A stretch of 33,481 nt of DNA from Halanaerobiales bacterium (lineage in GTDB: Bacteria > Bacillota > Halanaerobiia > Halanaerobiales > DATFIM01), in the NCBI GenBank assembly GCA_035270125.1, contig DATFIM010000074.1, positions 1 through 33,481 on the forward strand, in the 5' to 3' direction. A program made the translations under genes and the position numbers. Below the pieces are notes generated by a model, which saw only the letters and a list, made by a program, of their open reading frames with translations, was not told the DNA's origin and did not search any database. Positions within the stretch are counted from its first letter, which is position 1. Every line of letters begins with the position of its first letter. Shown one piece after another: positions 15,885-23,732 of the stretch.

Positions 15885-17495
15885 ATGTCCATAGCTGAAA
15901 TTATTGAAAATATGTCTCTTGAAGAAAAAGTTGGACAATTATTTCAGGTGGGATTTTCTGATACTAAAGCCGATAATAATATAAAAGATATGATTGAAAA
16001 TTATCATATTGGTGGAGTTATTTATTTTAGTAGAAATCTCAATAGCCTTAAACAGACTGCTGAATTATCTAATCAACTTCAGGAGTTAGCTTTAAATTCA
16101 AAATCTGAAATACCACTTTTTATATCAGCCGATCAGGAAGGTGGAATTGTAACAAGATTGAGGGGAGGTACTCATTTCCCTGGTAATATGGCCCTGGGGG
16201 CCACAGGAAGTAATGTCCTGGCTGAAAAAGCAGGTAAAGCAACAGCAACAGAATTAAAAAATACAGGTATAAATATGAATTTGGCTCCTGTTCTTGATGT
16301 TAATAACAATCCTGCTAACCCAGTTATCGGTGTGCGTTCTTTTGGAGAAGATCCCGATTTAGTAGCAAACTTGGGCTATTCTTATTTTGCTGGTTTGCAG
16401 AGTGAAGGAGTAATTGCCTGTGGTAAACATTTTCCCGGTCATGGAGATACTGATTTAGATTCTCATTTAAGTCTCCCGGTAATTAGACATAATAGGGAGA
16501 GATTAAACAAAATAGAATTAGTGCCCTTCAAAAGAGCAATTGATCAGGGGATAGATAGTATTATGACTGCTCATGTGCATTTTCCCGCAATCGAAAAAGA
16601 AATAGGAATACCTGCTACTCTTTCCAAAAAAGTACTTACTGGACTTTTACGTAAAGAACTTAACTTTAAAGGACTTATTATTACTGATTGTATGGAAATG
16701 AATGCAATTGCTGATTCATTTGGAACAGTAGAAGGTGCTATTAGGGCATTTATTGCTGGAAGTGATGTTATATTAATTTCACATAGTTATCAAAAACAAA
16801 AAAGAGCTATTAAAGCAATGAAAGAGGCGGTAAAATCTAATAGAATATCTGAAAAGAGAATAAATAAGTCATTAAAAAGAATTTTGGAATTAAAGCAAAA
16901 AAGAATAGGAATTGGAAGAAGAAAAATTAAAAAAGCTGATCCTAAAAAAATAAATTTAAAATATAATCAAAGAATTGCTGAAGAAATTTCTCGAGCCAGT
17001 GTTACTCTGCTAAAAGGAGAAAATGTTGTTCCTATAGAAGATATAAAAAACAAGAAAATATCTGTAGTGAACTTTAGTATAAAAAAAGGTTCTTTAGTAG
17101 AAGATAATAAAAATGAAAATAATGTTTTTATAGATTATTTAAATAAAAAAATAGATGATTTAAAACATTTTGATTATAAGGATAGACAGGGAATTGATAA
17201 AAAGGATGACAAAGAATTTAAAAATAGTGATTATATAATTGTTTGTATTTCTGATGGAGAAAAAAACAGAAAACAAATTAAAATTGCTGAAAAAATAGCT
17301 GAAAATAACAAAGTTATTACTGTTGCCTTGAGAAATCCTTATGATTTTAAATATATCAAAAATTCAGATGCTTTTTTAACTACTTATGATTATAGTCCTT
17401 CAAATCAAAGAGCAGCAGTTGATATCATAACAGGAGAAATTAAAGCAAAAGGGAAATTGCCAGTCAAAGTGAGGAATGAAAAAAATGAGAAATAA
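15885..17495 (+). CDS. nagZ: Beta-N-acetylglucosaminidase, GH3 (two-domain NagZ)
   Basis: Removes GlcNAc from GlcNAc-(anhydro)MurNAc fragments. The 536 residues comprise the GH3 barrel (about 1-335) and a C-terminal domain, as in Bacillus NagZ rather than the short single-domain enzyme of proteobacteria. Visible sites are DQEGG (83-87), the loop KHFPGHGDTDLDSH (181-194) whose D192/H194 form the acid/base dyad of this family, and the nucleophile D268 in LIITDCMEM. There is no signal peptide, so it acts in the cytoplasm; the Bacillus enzyme is exported. The C-terminal domain is Lys-rich and divergent. The GNAT gene begins before this gene ends, showing tight coupling. Confidence 0.94.
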   Translation: MSIAEIIENMSLEEKVGQLFQVGFSDTKADNNIKDMIENYHIGGVIYFSRNLNSLKQTAELSNQLQELALNSKSEIPLFISADQEGGIVTRLRGGTHFPGNMALGATGSNVLAEKAGKATATELKNTGINMNLAPVLDVNNNPANPVIGVRSFGEDPDLVANLGYSYFAGLQSEGVIACGKHFPGHGDTDLDSHLSLPVIRHNRERLNKIELVPFKRAIDQGIDSIMTAHVHFPAIEKEIGIPATLSKKVLTGLLRKELNFKGLIITDCMEMNAIADSFGTVEGAIRAFIAGSDVILISHSYQKQKRAIKAMKEAVKSNRISEKRINKSLKRILELKQKRIGIGRRKIKKADPKKINLKYNQRIAEEISRASVTLLKGENVVPIEDIKNKKISVVNFSIKKGSLVEDNKNENNVFIDYLNKKIDDLKHFDYKDRQGIDKKDDKEFKNSDYIIVCISDGEKNRKQIKIAEKIAENNKVITVALRNPYDFKYIKNSDAFLTTYDYSPSNQRAAVDIITGEIKAKGKLPVKVRNEKNEK

Positions 17496-18444
17496 AATTG
17501 CATCTACTAAAAGTGAAATTATGAAAGGGATTGAGCTCTGGAATAAGGAAAATCCGGAATTTGAAATCAGGGAGAGATTGGTCGAACAAAATATTTTTTC
17601 ACCATTTGCAAATATTAATGTTGTCTGTATAAATTTTTATATGAAAAATGAGATCAGTGCTTTTGGAATAATAAAATATTTAGATAAAGAAATAAAAAAT
17701 TATGTAGACAAAACACAAGGGTGGATAAGTTTATTAGCTGTAGATCCTGATTGTAAGGAAAAAAAAGAAGTAATTGTTAATTCTTTAAAAATACTCGAAG
17801 AATTTTTAGTAATGAAAGGTGTTAAAAATATAAGATTTGGTGGTGACCCTCAAAACTTTTTAGCAGGTTTACCATCAAGTAGTTGGAATGATTATTTAGG
17901 TATTTTTAAAGAAATGGGATATAAAAAAGGGGTTATAGAATTTGATCTTAAAAGAAACATCAAGAAATTTGATTTTCAGAGAAATATAAAAGAATATAAG
18001 TCACTTTCCATAGAAAGAGTATATAAAACTAATGAAGATAAATTATATGATTTTCTTGAAAAAAATTTTCCAGGACGATGGTTTTTTGAAGCAAAAAATA
18101 TTGGCCATATTCCAGGTGGTTTAAGAGACTATTGGTTTCTTGAATATAATAAAAAAGTTGTGGGGTTTGCCAGAACTAATACAATAGACTCTACTTATAA
18201 AGGTCCAAATATCAACTGGGTAACAGAATTAGGTGATAAATATTGTGGACTTGGTCCTCTAGGAATAGCAAATGATTATAGGAATAAAGGATGGGGACTT
18301 TTTATGATAGCTGAAATCATAAAAGAATTAAAAAATGAAGGTTATAAAGAAATGGTTATTGATTGGACAACCTTAGTTGATTATTATAAAAAATTAGGAT
18401 TTGGAATATATAAAAAATATTTAACATTAGAAAAGAAGGTGTAA
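17485..18444 (+). CDS. GNAT-family N-acetyltransferase in the wall-salvage operon
   Basis: About 319 residues, longer than a single GNAT domain, so probably two GNAT-like halves. The N-terminal half includes WISLLAVDP and FGGDPQNFLAGLP. The C-terminal half carries GPLGIANDYRNKGWG, where RNKGWG (about 266-271) is the R-x-x-G-x-G acetyl-CoA pyrophosphate loop, and ends in YYKKLGF, typical of GNAT strand 5. The open frame starts at ATG 17476, but AGTGAGG ends one base before it; ATG 17485 is spaced better. It overlaps nagZ by 11 bases and lies three bases from the AmiE-like gene. Bacillus also has a GNAT gene (ybbJ) beside nagZ. The acceptor is unknown. Confidence 0.82.
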   Translation: MRNKIASTKSEIMKGIELWNKENPEFEIRERLVEQNIFSPFANINVVCINFYMKNEISAFGIIKYLDKEIKNYVDKTQGWISLLAVDPDCKEKKEVIVNSLKILEEFLVMKGVKNIRFGGDPQNFLAGLPSSSWNDYLGIFKEMGYKKGVIEFDLKRNIKKFDFQRNIKEYKSLSIERVYKTNEDKLYDFLEKNFPGRWFFEAKNIGHIPGGLRDYWFLEYNKKVVGFARTNTIDSTYKGPNINWVTELGDKYCGLGPLGIANDYRNKGWGLFMIAEIIKELKNEGYKEMVIDWTTLVDYYKKLGFGIYKKYLTLEKKV

Positions 18445-18447
18445 AAT

Positions 18448-19548
18448 ATGAAAGATTATTCAAATGATATTTCATTTTCACCTGTAGAAGAGTTGATTAA
18501 AGAAGAATTGGGAAAATCTACATTTCCTGGAGCTGTCTTAGGGATTGTTAGAGATGATAAAATTTTATATCAAAAAGCTTTTGGTTTTGCTCAACTTAAA
18601 GAAGAAAAAAGGAAAATGAAAAAAGATACTGTATTTGGTCTGGCTTCTTTGACAAAAGTGGTGGCTACAACCAGCTCGATTATGAAACTTATTGAAGAAG
18701 GTAAAATAAATTTATGGGATTATTTATATGAATATTTTCCAGAATTAACTGGAGATAAAAGGAATATTACAATTTATCATCTTTTAACACATACTTCAGG
18801 TTATCAGGCTATAATCCAATTATGGGATAATGTAAAAAGTTATGAAGAAAAAATAAAATATATATTAAGTTTACCTTTGCAAAATAAAGTAGGAGAGATT
18901 GTAAATTATAGTGATCCCAATTTTATACTATTAGGAGAATTAATTAGAAGAGTTACTAATAAAGATTTAGATGAATATACTCAGGAAAAAATATTTTCTC
19001 CTTTAAAAATGAATAAAACAGGCTTTAAACCTTTAGAAAATTTAAAAATAAGCAAAAAAGAAATTGCTGCTACTGAATATTGTAATTGGAGAGAAAGGAT
19101 GATTACTGGAGAAGTTCATGATAAGAATGCCTATTATTTGGGAGGGGTTAGTGGTCATGCCGGTCTTTTTTCTGATATAAATGATCTTTCTCAATTTGTA
19201 AGGATGCTTTTAAATTATGGAACACTAGATAAAGAAAAAATTTATAGTGAATTAACTATAAAAACTATGATAAGTAATTGGACTGAATCTAAAAATGAAA
19301 ATAGAGCTTTAGGTTGGGATCTTCGTGATAATTTTCGTTCTTCAGGAGGAATACTTCTATCAGATCAAGCTTTTGGTCATACTGGTTTTACAGGTACCTC
19401 TATCTGGATTGATCCTGTACTAAATATAGGTATTATATTTCTTACTAATAGAGTTCATCCAAGTAGAGATAATGTACAGATCATTTCTCTAAGACCCAGA
19501 TTACATAATCTAATTGTATCGACCTTAAACAAACAGGGATTAATCTAA
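18448..19548 (+). CDS. Class C beta-lactamase-family serine hydrolase, AmiE/YbbE-like (MurNAc-L-Ala amidase candidate)
   Basis: A 366-residue penicillin-recognising serine hydrolase. The nucleophile motif is SLTK (S67, K70), the second YSDPN (Y154) and the third HTG (H311). Segments GEVHDKNAYYLGGVSGHAGLFS and SLRPRLHN are typical of the YbbE subgroup. In Bacillus the YbbE protein AmiE removes the peptide from MurNAc after NagZ has removed GlcNAc, and its gene is next to nagZ, as here. The Bacillus protein is secreted. This one has no signal peptide, which matches the cytoplasmic NagZ and suggests that peptide removal also happens inside the cell. SD AGAAGGTG precedes ATG 18448. Activity is inferred from family and synteny. 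Confidence 0.86.
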   Translation: MKDYSNDISFSPVEELIKEELGKSTFPGAVLGIVRDDKILYQKAFGFAQLKEEKRKMKKDTVFGLASLTKVVATTSSIMKLIEEGKINLWDYLYEYFPELTGDKRNITIYHLLTHTSGYQAIIQLWDNVKSYEEKIKYILSLPLQNKVGEIVNYSDPNFILLGELIRRVTNKDLDEYTQEKIFSPLKMNKTGFKPLENLKISKKEIAATEYCNWRERMITGEVHDKNAYYLGGVSGHAGLFSDINDLSQFVRMLLNYGTLDKEKIYSELTIKTMISNWTESKNENRALGWDLRDNFRSSGGILLSDQAFGHTGFTGTSIWIDPVLNIGIIFLTNRVHPSRDNVQIISLRPRLHNLIVSTLNKQGLI

Positions 19549-19573
19549 ATTCATATAAAAAGGAGCTATTATT

Positions 19574-20758
19574 ATGGTGAAAAAAGTAATAGGATTGATG
19601 TCCGGTACTTCGCTTGATGGAATTGATGCTGCTTTAGTTAATATAAGTCAGGCTGAAAATGGGCTTAATATTGAACTTGTAGATTTTTTAAATATTGATT
19701 ATAAAAAAGAATTTAGACAAAAAATATTAAAAACTACTGCTTTAGATAAAAGTAATATAAAAGATGTGGCTCACTTAAATATTGATTTGGCAGAAAAATT
19801 TTCTGAGGCAGTTTTTAGTTTATTAAAAAAAAGCAACCTCACACCTGCTGATGTTGACCTGGTTGCTTCTCATGGCCAGACTATCTATCATAATGTAGAA
19901 GATAAAGAGGGGATTTCTACTCTACAGGTGGGATCTGCTTCTTTTATTGCAGAAAGAACAGGGATTACTACTGTATATAATTTTAGGATGAGAGATTTAG
20001 CAGCAGGGGGAGAAGGGGCCCCTTTAGTACCCTATACAGATTATCTTATTTATAATTCTGAGAACAAAAATAGGATTTTGCAAAATATAGGTGGAATAGC
20101 TAATTATAGTTATTTGCCAGCTAATGGAGAGTTAAATGATGTGGTCGGTAGTGATAATGGCCCAGGGAATATGATTATAGATAATGCTGTAGAAACTTTA
20201 ACAAACGGTAAAATGGATTTTGATAAAGATGGTAAAATGGCTGGGAAGGGAGAGGCTTCTCAAAAATTATTAACTGAAATGATGAATCATTCTTTCATTA
20301 AAAAAACCCCTCCTAAAAGCACTGGCAGAGCTGATTTTGGTAAAAGATATACTGAAAAAATAGTTAAAAAAGGTAAAAAAATGAATTTATCTAAAAATGA
20401 TATTATAACCACAATAACTTCTTTTACAGCTCTGGCAATAATAGATTCGTATCAAAAATATCTACCTACAGATATAGATGAAATCATTATAGGTGGAGGA
20501 GGAAGTTATAATCCTTATCTTTTAAATAAAATAAAAGAATATAAAAATGAAAAATTGAGAAAAGATATTAAGGTTTTAAAACAGGAAGATTTGGGATATA
20601 GTAGTGAGGCAAAAGAAGCAGTGGCATTTGCTGTTTTAGGATATCAAACTATGAAAGGGAAAAGTAATAATGTTCCAGGAGCTACTGGAGCTCAAAGTGA
20701 AGTTATTTTAGGTGAAATAGTACCTGGAGATGATTTTTATCAATTTTTGAATTGGTAA
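19574..20758 (+). CDS. anmK: Anhydro-N-acetylmuramic acid kinase
   Basis: Hydrolyses the 1,6-anhydro bond of anhydro-MurNAc and phosphorylates it to MurNAc-6-phosphate, the MurQ substrate. The 394 residues have the ASKHA kinase fold. The phosphate loop is GLMSGTSLDGIDAAL (7-21), SHGQTIYH follows at 99-106, then QNIGGIANYSY, and SDNGPGNMIIDN with the probable catalytic D194. A glycine-rich adenosine loop reads IIGGGGSYN. SD AAAGGAGC precedes the ATG. AnmK implies that the salvaged material contains anhydro ends made by lytic transglycosylases, a situation typical of diderm bacteria. It is 25 bases downstream of the AmiE-like gene. Confidence 0.96.
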   Translation: MVKKVIGLMSGTSLDGIDAALVNISQAENGLNIELVDFLNIDYKKEFRQKILKTTALDKSNIKDVAHLNIDLAEKFSEAVFSLLKKSNLTPADVDLVASHGQTIYHNVEDKEGISTLQVGSASFIAERTGITTVYNFRMRDLAAGGEGAPLVPYTDYLIYNSENKNRILQNIGGIANYSYLPANGELNDVVGSDNGPGNMIIDNAVETLTNGKMDFDKDGKMAGKGEASQKLLTEMMNHSFIKKTPPKSTGRADFGKRYTEKIVKKGKKMNLSKNDIITTITSFTALAIIDSYQKYLPTDIDEIIIGGGGSYNPYLLNKIKEYKNEKLRKDIKVLKQEDLGYSSEAKEAVAFAVLGYQTMKGKSNNVPGATGAQSEVILGEIVPGDDFYQFLNW

Positions 20759-20779
20759 AAAAATAGAAAGGAGTTAAAA

Positions 20780-21505
20780 ATGAGAGTAATTATTGAAAAA
20801 GATTATAAGGCAATGAGTAAAAAGGCGGCATTACTTGTGGCCAGTCAGGTAAGGTTAAAACCTGATAGTGTGTTGGGTTTAGCTACAGGTAGTACCCCCT
20901 TAGGAATGTATGATGAATTAATTGAAATGTATAATAAAGATGAGATTGATTTTTCAGAAGCTAAAACTTTTAATTTAGATGAATATTGTAATCTCTCTCC
21001 AGAAAATCCTCAGAGCTATCACTATTATATGAATGATAATTTTTTTAGTCATATAAATATTCCTGAAAAGAATATTAATATTTTGGATGGAATGACAGAT
21101 GATGTGAAAAGAGAATGTATAGAGTATGACATGAAAATAAAAAGAGCAGGAGGTATTGATCTTCAGGTTTTAGGGATTGGACCTAATGGTCACATAGGTT
21201 TTAATGAACCTGGAGAAAGATTAAATGTAAAAACTCATCAGGTTGATCTGGCTGAGGAAACTATTGAGGCAAATAGTAGATTTTTTGATTCAAAAGAAGA
21301 AGTGCCTAAAAAAGCAATCACTGTTGGTATAGCAACAATTCTTAAAGCCAGAAGAATTTTGCTTTTAGCAAGTGGCAAAAATAAAGCTCATGCAATAAAA
21401 GAAACAGTAAGTGGTCATGTTTCAACTCAAGTACCCTCGTCTTTATTACAAACCCATCCAGAAGTAACTATTATAATTGATGAAGCAGCTGCTGAATTAA
21501 TTTAA
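20780..21505 (+). CDS. nagB: Glucosamine-6-phosphate deaminase
   Basis: Converts glucosamine-6-phosphate to fructose-6-phosphate and ammonia, feeding wall sugar into glycolysis. The 241 residues match the short form without the proteobacterial allosteric extension. Motifs are [16 protein letters not shown] (phosphate binding), FNLDEY with catalytic base D67, and [14 protein letters not shown], where N136, H138 and E143 occupy the catalytic relay; N136 in place of the enterobacterial Asp is also usual in Bacillus. It is the last gene of the salvage series, 21 bases after anmK. NagA, needed between MurQ and NagB, is not in this window. Confidence 0.96.
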   Translation: MRVIIEKDYKAMSKKAALLVASQVRLKPDSVLGLATGSTPLGMYDELIEMYNKDEIDFSEAKTFNLDEYCNLSPENPQSYHYYMNDNFFSHINIPEKNINILDGMTDDVKRECIEYDMKIKRAGGIDLQVLGIGPNGHIGFNEPGERLNVKTHQVDLAEETIEANSRFFDSKEEVPKKAITVGIATILKARRILLLASGKNKAHAIKETVSGHVSTQVPSSLLQTHPEVTIIIDEAAAELI

Positions 21506-21511
21506 TTTATT

Positions 21512-21540
21512 TTGAATATATTAACCTCCAATGCTAAAAT
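21512..21540 (+). promoter_or_regulatory. Probable sigma-70-type promoter
   Basis: TTGAAT (21512-21517), a 17-base spacer and TAAAAT (21535-21540), the latter preceded by TG in the extended -10 position. It lies in the 77-base gap after nagB and 43 bases before the next start codon. It probably begins a separate unit. No clear terminator separates it from nagB. Confidence 0.55.
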
Positions 21541-21582
21541 ATAATTAAGAGAAAAAATTAATTTTATTAGGGAGGTAATGAA

Positions 21583-22926
21583 ATGGGGATTTTTAGAACG
21601 ATTTATTATAATTTGAAATTAAATAGGAATTTAAAAAAATCTAAAGATCAAATAAAAAATCTCCAATATAAAAAACTCAGAAAATTACTTTTTTATGCCT
21701 ATGATAATTCTCAATTTTATAGAGAATTATATGAAGACAATGGCATAAAAAGAAAAAACCTTTATGATATTAAAATTGAAGACCTCCCGCTAGTGAACAA
21801 AAAGATGATTATGGAAAATTTTAATAAAAATATTACTAAAGAAAATATCAGCAGAAAAAAACTGGAAGATTTTTTAGAAAAAAATGAAAAACCCAGTGAT
21901 TTATATAATAACAAATATCGAATTATACATACTTCTGGCTCAACGGGTAGAATTGGTATTTTTGTTTACAGTGCTGATGAATGGGATTTTATAAAAGCAG
22001 TATCACTTAGAATGTTTTCAAATTTTGGATTAAAACCAAAAAGTTATGCATATATAGGTGCAGTTGATGGACATTATGCTGGAATAAGCCTTTTTATGAG
22101 TCCTATTAATCAATTTGAAGAAATATTTTATAAAGATTATCTAATTATAAATATTAATAAAGTATTAAGTAGTTATTTGACTAAATTAAATAAGCTTAAT
22201 CCTCAAAACATAACAGGTTATCCTTCTGGAGTTAAAATGTTAGCAGAATTACAACTCAAAGGGGAAATAGATATTTCACCAGAGACTGTAATATGTGGTG
22301 GGGAACCGCTCTTAGATAATGATAGTGAAATTATCAAAAAAGCCTGGGATGTTAAACCTCTAAATTATTATGCCTCTTCTGAATCTTTGATGATTGGAAT
22401 TAAAAGACCACAGGATAACAATATGTTTTTAATGGATGATATTAATTATATTGAAATAAAAAAAGATAAAACAATAATTACTAATTTATATAATTATACT
22501 CAACCTTTAATCAGATATGAATTATCTGATGTTTTAGAAAAACCTAAAATTCAGGAAAAAGATTGGCCTTTTGAGCAGATAAAAAACATTATCGGTAGAA
22601 GAGAAGAAATGATCTGGTTTGATAATGAAAATGGTAATAGAGAATTTTTACATCCAATTGTACTTGCTGAATTTTATGTTAAAGGGTTAAAAAAATTTCA
22701 GATTGTTAAATTAGATGAAAAAAGCTTTTTAATGAAGGCTAAAATAAATAGTAATTATAATAAAGATGAAGTTAAAAATAAAATAAGAAAAAGAATGGAA
22801 AAATTGTTATCTCAGAAAAATATGAGTAATATTGATTTTATTATTAAAGAAGTGGAGAAATTAGAAGTAGATTCTGAAACAGGAAAATTTCAATTAATAA
22901 AAAAGAGAAGAAGAGGAGAGGATTAA
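21583..22926 (+). CDS. Adenylate-forming enzyme, PaaK/CapK-like
   Basis: A 447-residue member of the phenylacetate-CoA ligase/CapK branch of the ANL superfamily. The N-terminal helical part includes LRKLLFYAYDNSQFYRELY, common in these proteins. The P-loop is HTSGSTGRIGIF, then GYPSGVKMLAEL, GGEPLLDND, the A5-like YYASSESLMIG and IRYELSDV, and the hinge region IIGRREEMIWF. Such proteins activate carboxylates as adenylates; CapK-like members occur in surface-polysaccharide loci and often have no known acceptor. It is coupled to a PP2C phosphatase gene two bases downstream, an unusual partner. WecB lies next, so a cell-surface role is possible. Substrate not determinable. Confidence 0.83.
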   Translation: MGIFRTIYYNLKLNRNLKKSKDQIKNLQYKKLRKLLFYAYDNSQFYRELYEDNGIKRKNLYDIKIEDLPLVNKKMIMENFNKNITKENISRKKLEDFLEKNEKPSDLYNNKYRIIHTSGSTGRIGIFVYSADEWDFIKAVSLRMFSNFGLKPKSYAYIGAVDGHYAGISLFMSPINQFEEIFYKDYLIININKVLSSYLTKLNKLNPQNITGYPSGVKMLAELQLKGEIDISPETVICGGEPLLDNDSEIIKKAWDVKPLNYYASSESLMIGIKRPQDNNMFLMDDINYIEIKKDKTIITNLYNYTQPLIRYELSDVLEKPKIQEKDWPFEQIKNIIGRREEMIWFDNENGNREFLHPIVLAEFYVKGLKKFQIVKLDEKSFLMKAKINSNYNKDEVKNKIRKRMEKLLSQKNMSNIDFIIKEVEKLEVDSETGKFQLIKKRRRGED

Positions 22927-22928
22927 AT

Positions 22929-23693
22929 ATGTCTAAAAAAGGTCTAATTGATGAGTTAGAAGATTTGAAAGAAGTGATGAACCGGCAATTAAATATTGCC
23001 AGAAATTTGCAAAAAACAATAATCAATATTGAACTCCCTCAAGGACTGGATGGAGAAGTTTTTTATCGCCCTGTTTTAAAAAGTGGAGGAGATTTTTATG
23101 ATTTTGTTGAATTAGAAAATGGTAAATATGGTTATCTGCTGGCAGACAATAAAAGGCAGGGAATTTCTGCTATTTTAATTATGATAGCTTTAAAATATAT
23201 ATTTGAAAAACTTAATCACAACATACTTTCCCCAGGAGAAGTTTTAAAACAAATCGATAAAAAATTAAAAGAAAGATTTGGAGAAGAATTAAATGATATA
23301 AAAATCACTTTTTGTTATATTATTATTGATACCAAAAACAATAAACTTAGCTGGGCTAATGCCGGTCATCCTTATCCTCTTTTGATAGATGAACAAAATA
23401 ATTGGATGGGTTTAGAGATTACTACTCCAGCTTTTACTAAAGATTCTGTAGTAAATTTAGAGACTAGAGAAATCAGTTATAAAAATAACTCTAAAATTTT
23501 TTCTTATACAGATGGTCTGGCTGATTTTTTAACAACTGAAGAAGATTTTTTACCTCCAGAAATAATAGAAGATATTGTATCAGAATTTGCAATAGGTAGA
23601 AGTGGTAAAAGTGAGTTTTATGAATGGCTTATAACAAAACTTGATAATATAGAGTATTATGATAACATTTGTTATACATTGATAAATCTTTGA
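22929..23693 (+). CDS. Stand-alone PP2C phosphatase, SpoIIE/RsbU type
   Basis: A 254-residue single-domain serine phosphatase with a short N-terminal helix (about 7-33) resembling the linker helix of RsbU-type proteins but with no sensor domain. The metal-binding acids are D55 in SGGDFYDF, D73 in LLADNKRQGIS, D195 in SYTDGLADF and D245 in YYDNICYTL. WANAGHPYPLL (142-152) is the hallmark loop. The usual DVSGHG motif is replaced by DNKRQG, so the histidine is lost while the metal Asp and the Gly remain. Family members dephosphorylate anti-anti-sigma factors, but no STAS or HPK-like anti-sigma gene is nearby. It is two bases from the ligase-like gene, implying joint function. Confidence 0.85.
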   Translation: MSKKGLIDELEDLKEVMNRQLNIARNLQKTIINIELPQGLDGEVFYRPVLKSGGDFYDFVELENGKYGYLLADNKRQGISAILIMIALKYIFEKLNHNILSPGEVLKQIDKKLKERFGEELNDIKITFCYIIIDTKNNKLSWANAGHPYPLLIDEQNNWMGLEITTPAFTKDSVVNLETREISYKNNSKIFSYTDGLADFLTTEEDFLPPEIIEDIVSEFAIGRSGKSEFYEWLITKLDNIEYYDNICYTLINL

Positions 23694-23732
23694 TTATTCT
23701 AAAAATATAATTATAATAAGGTGGTTTAGAAA

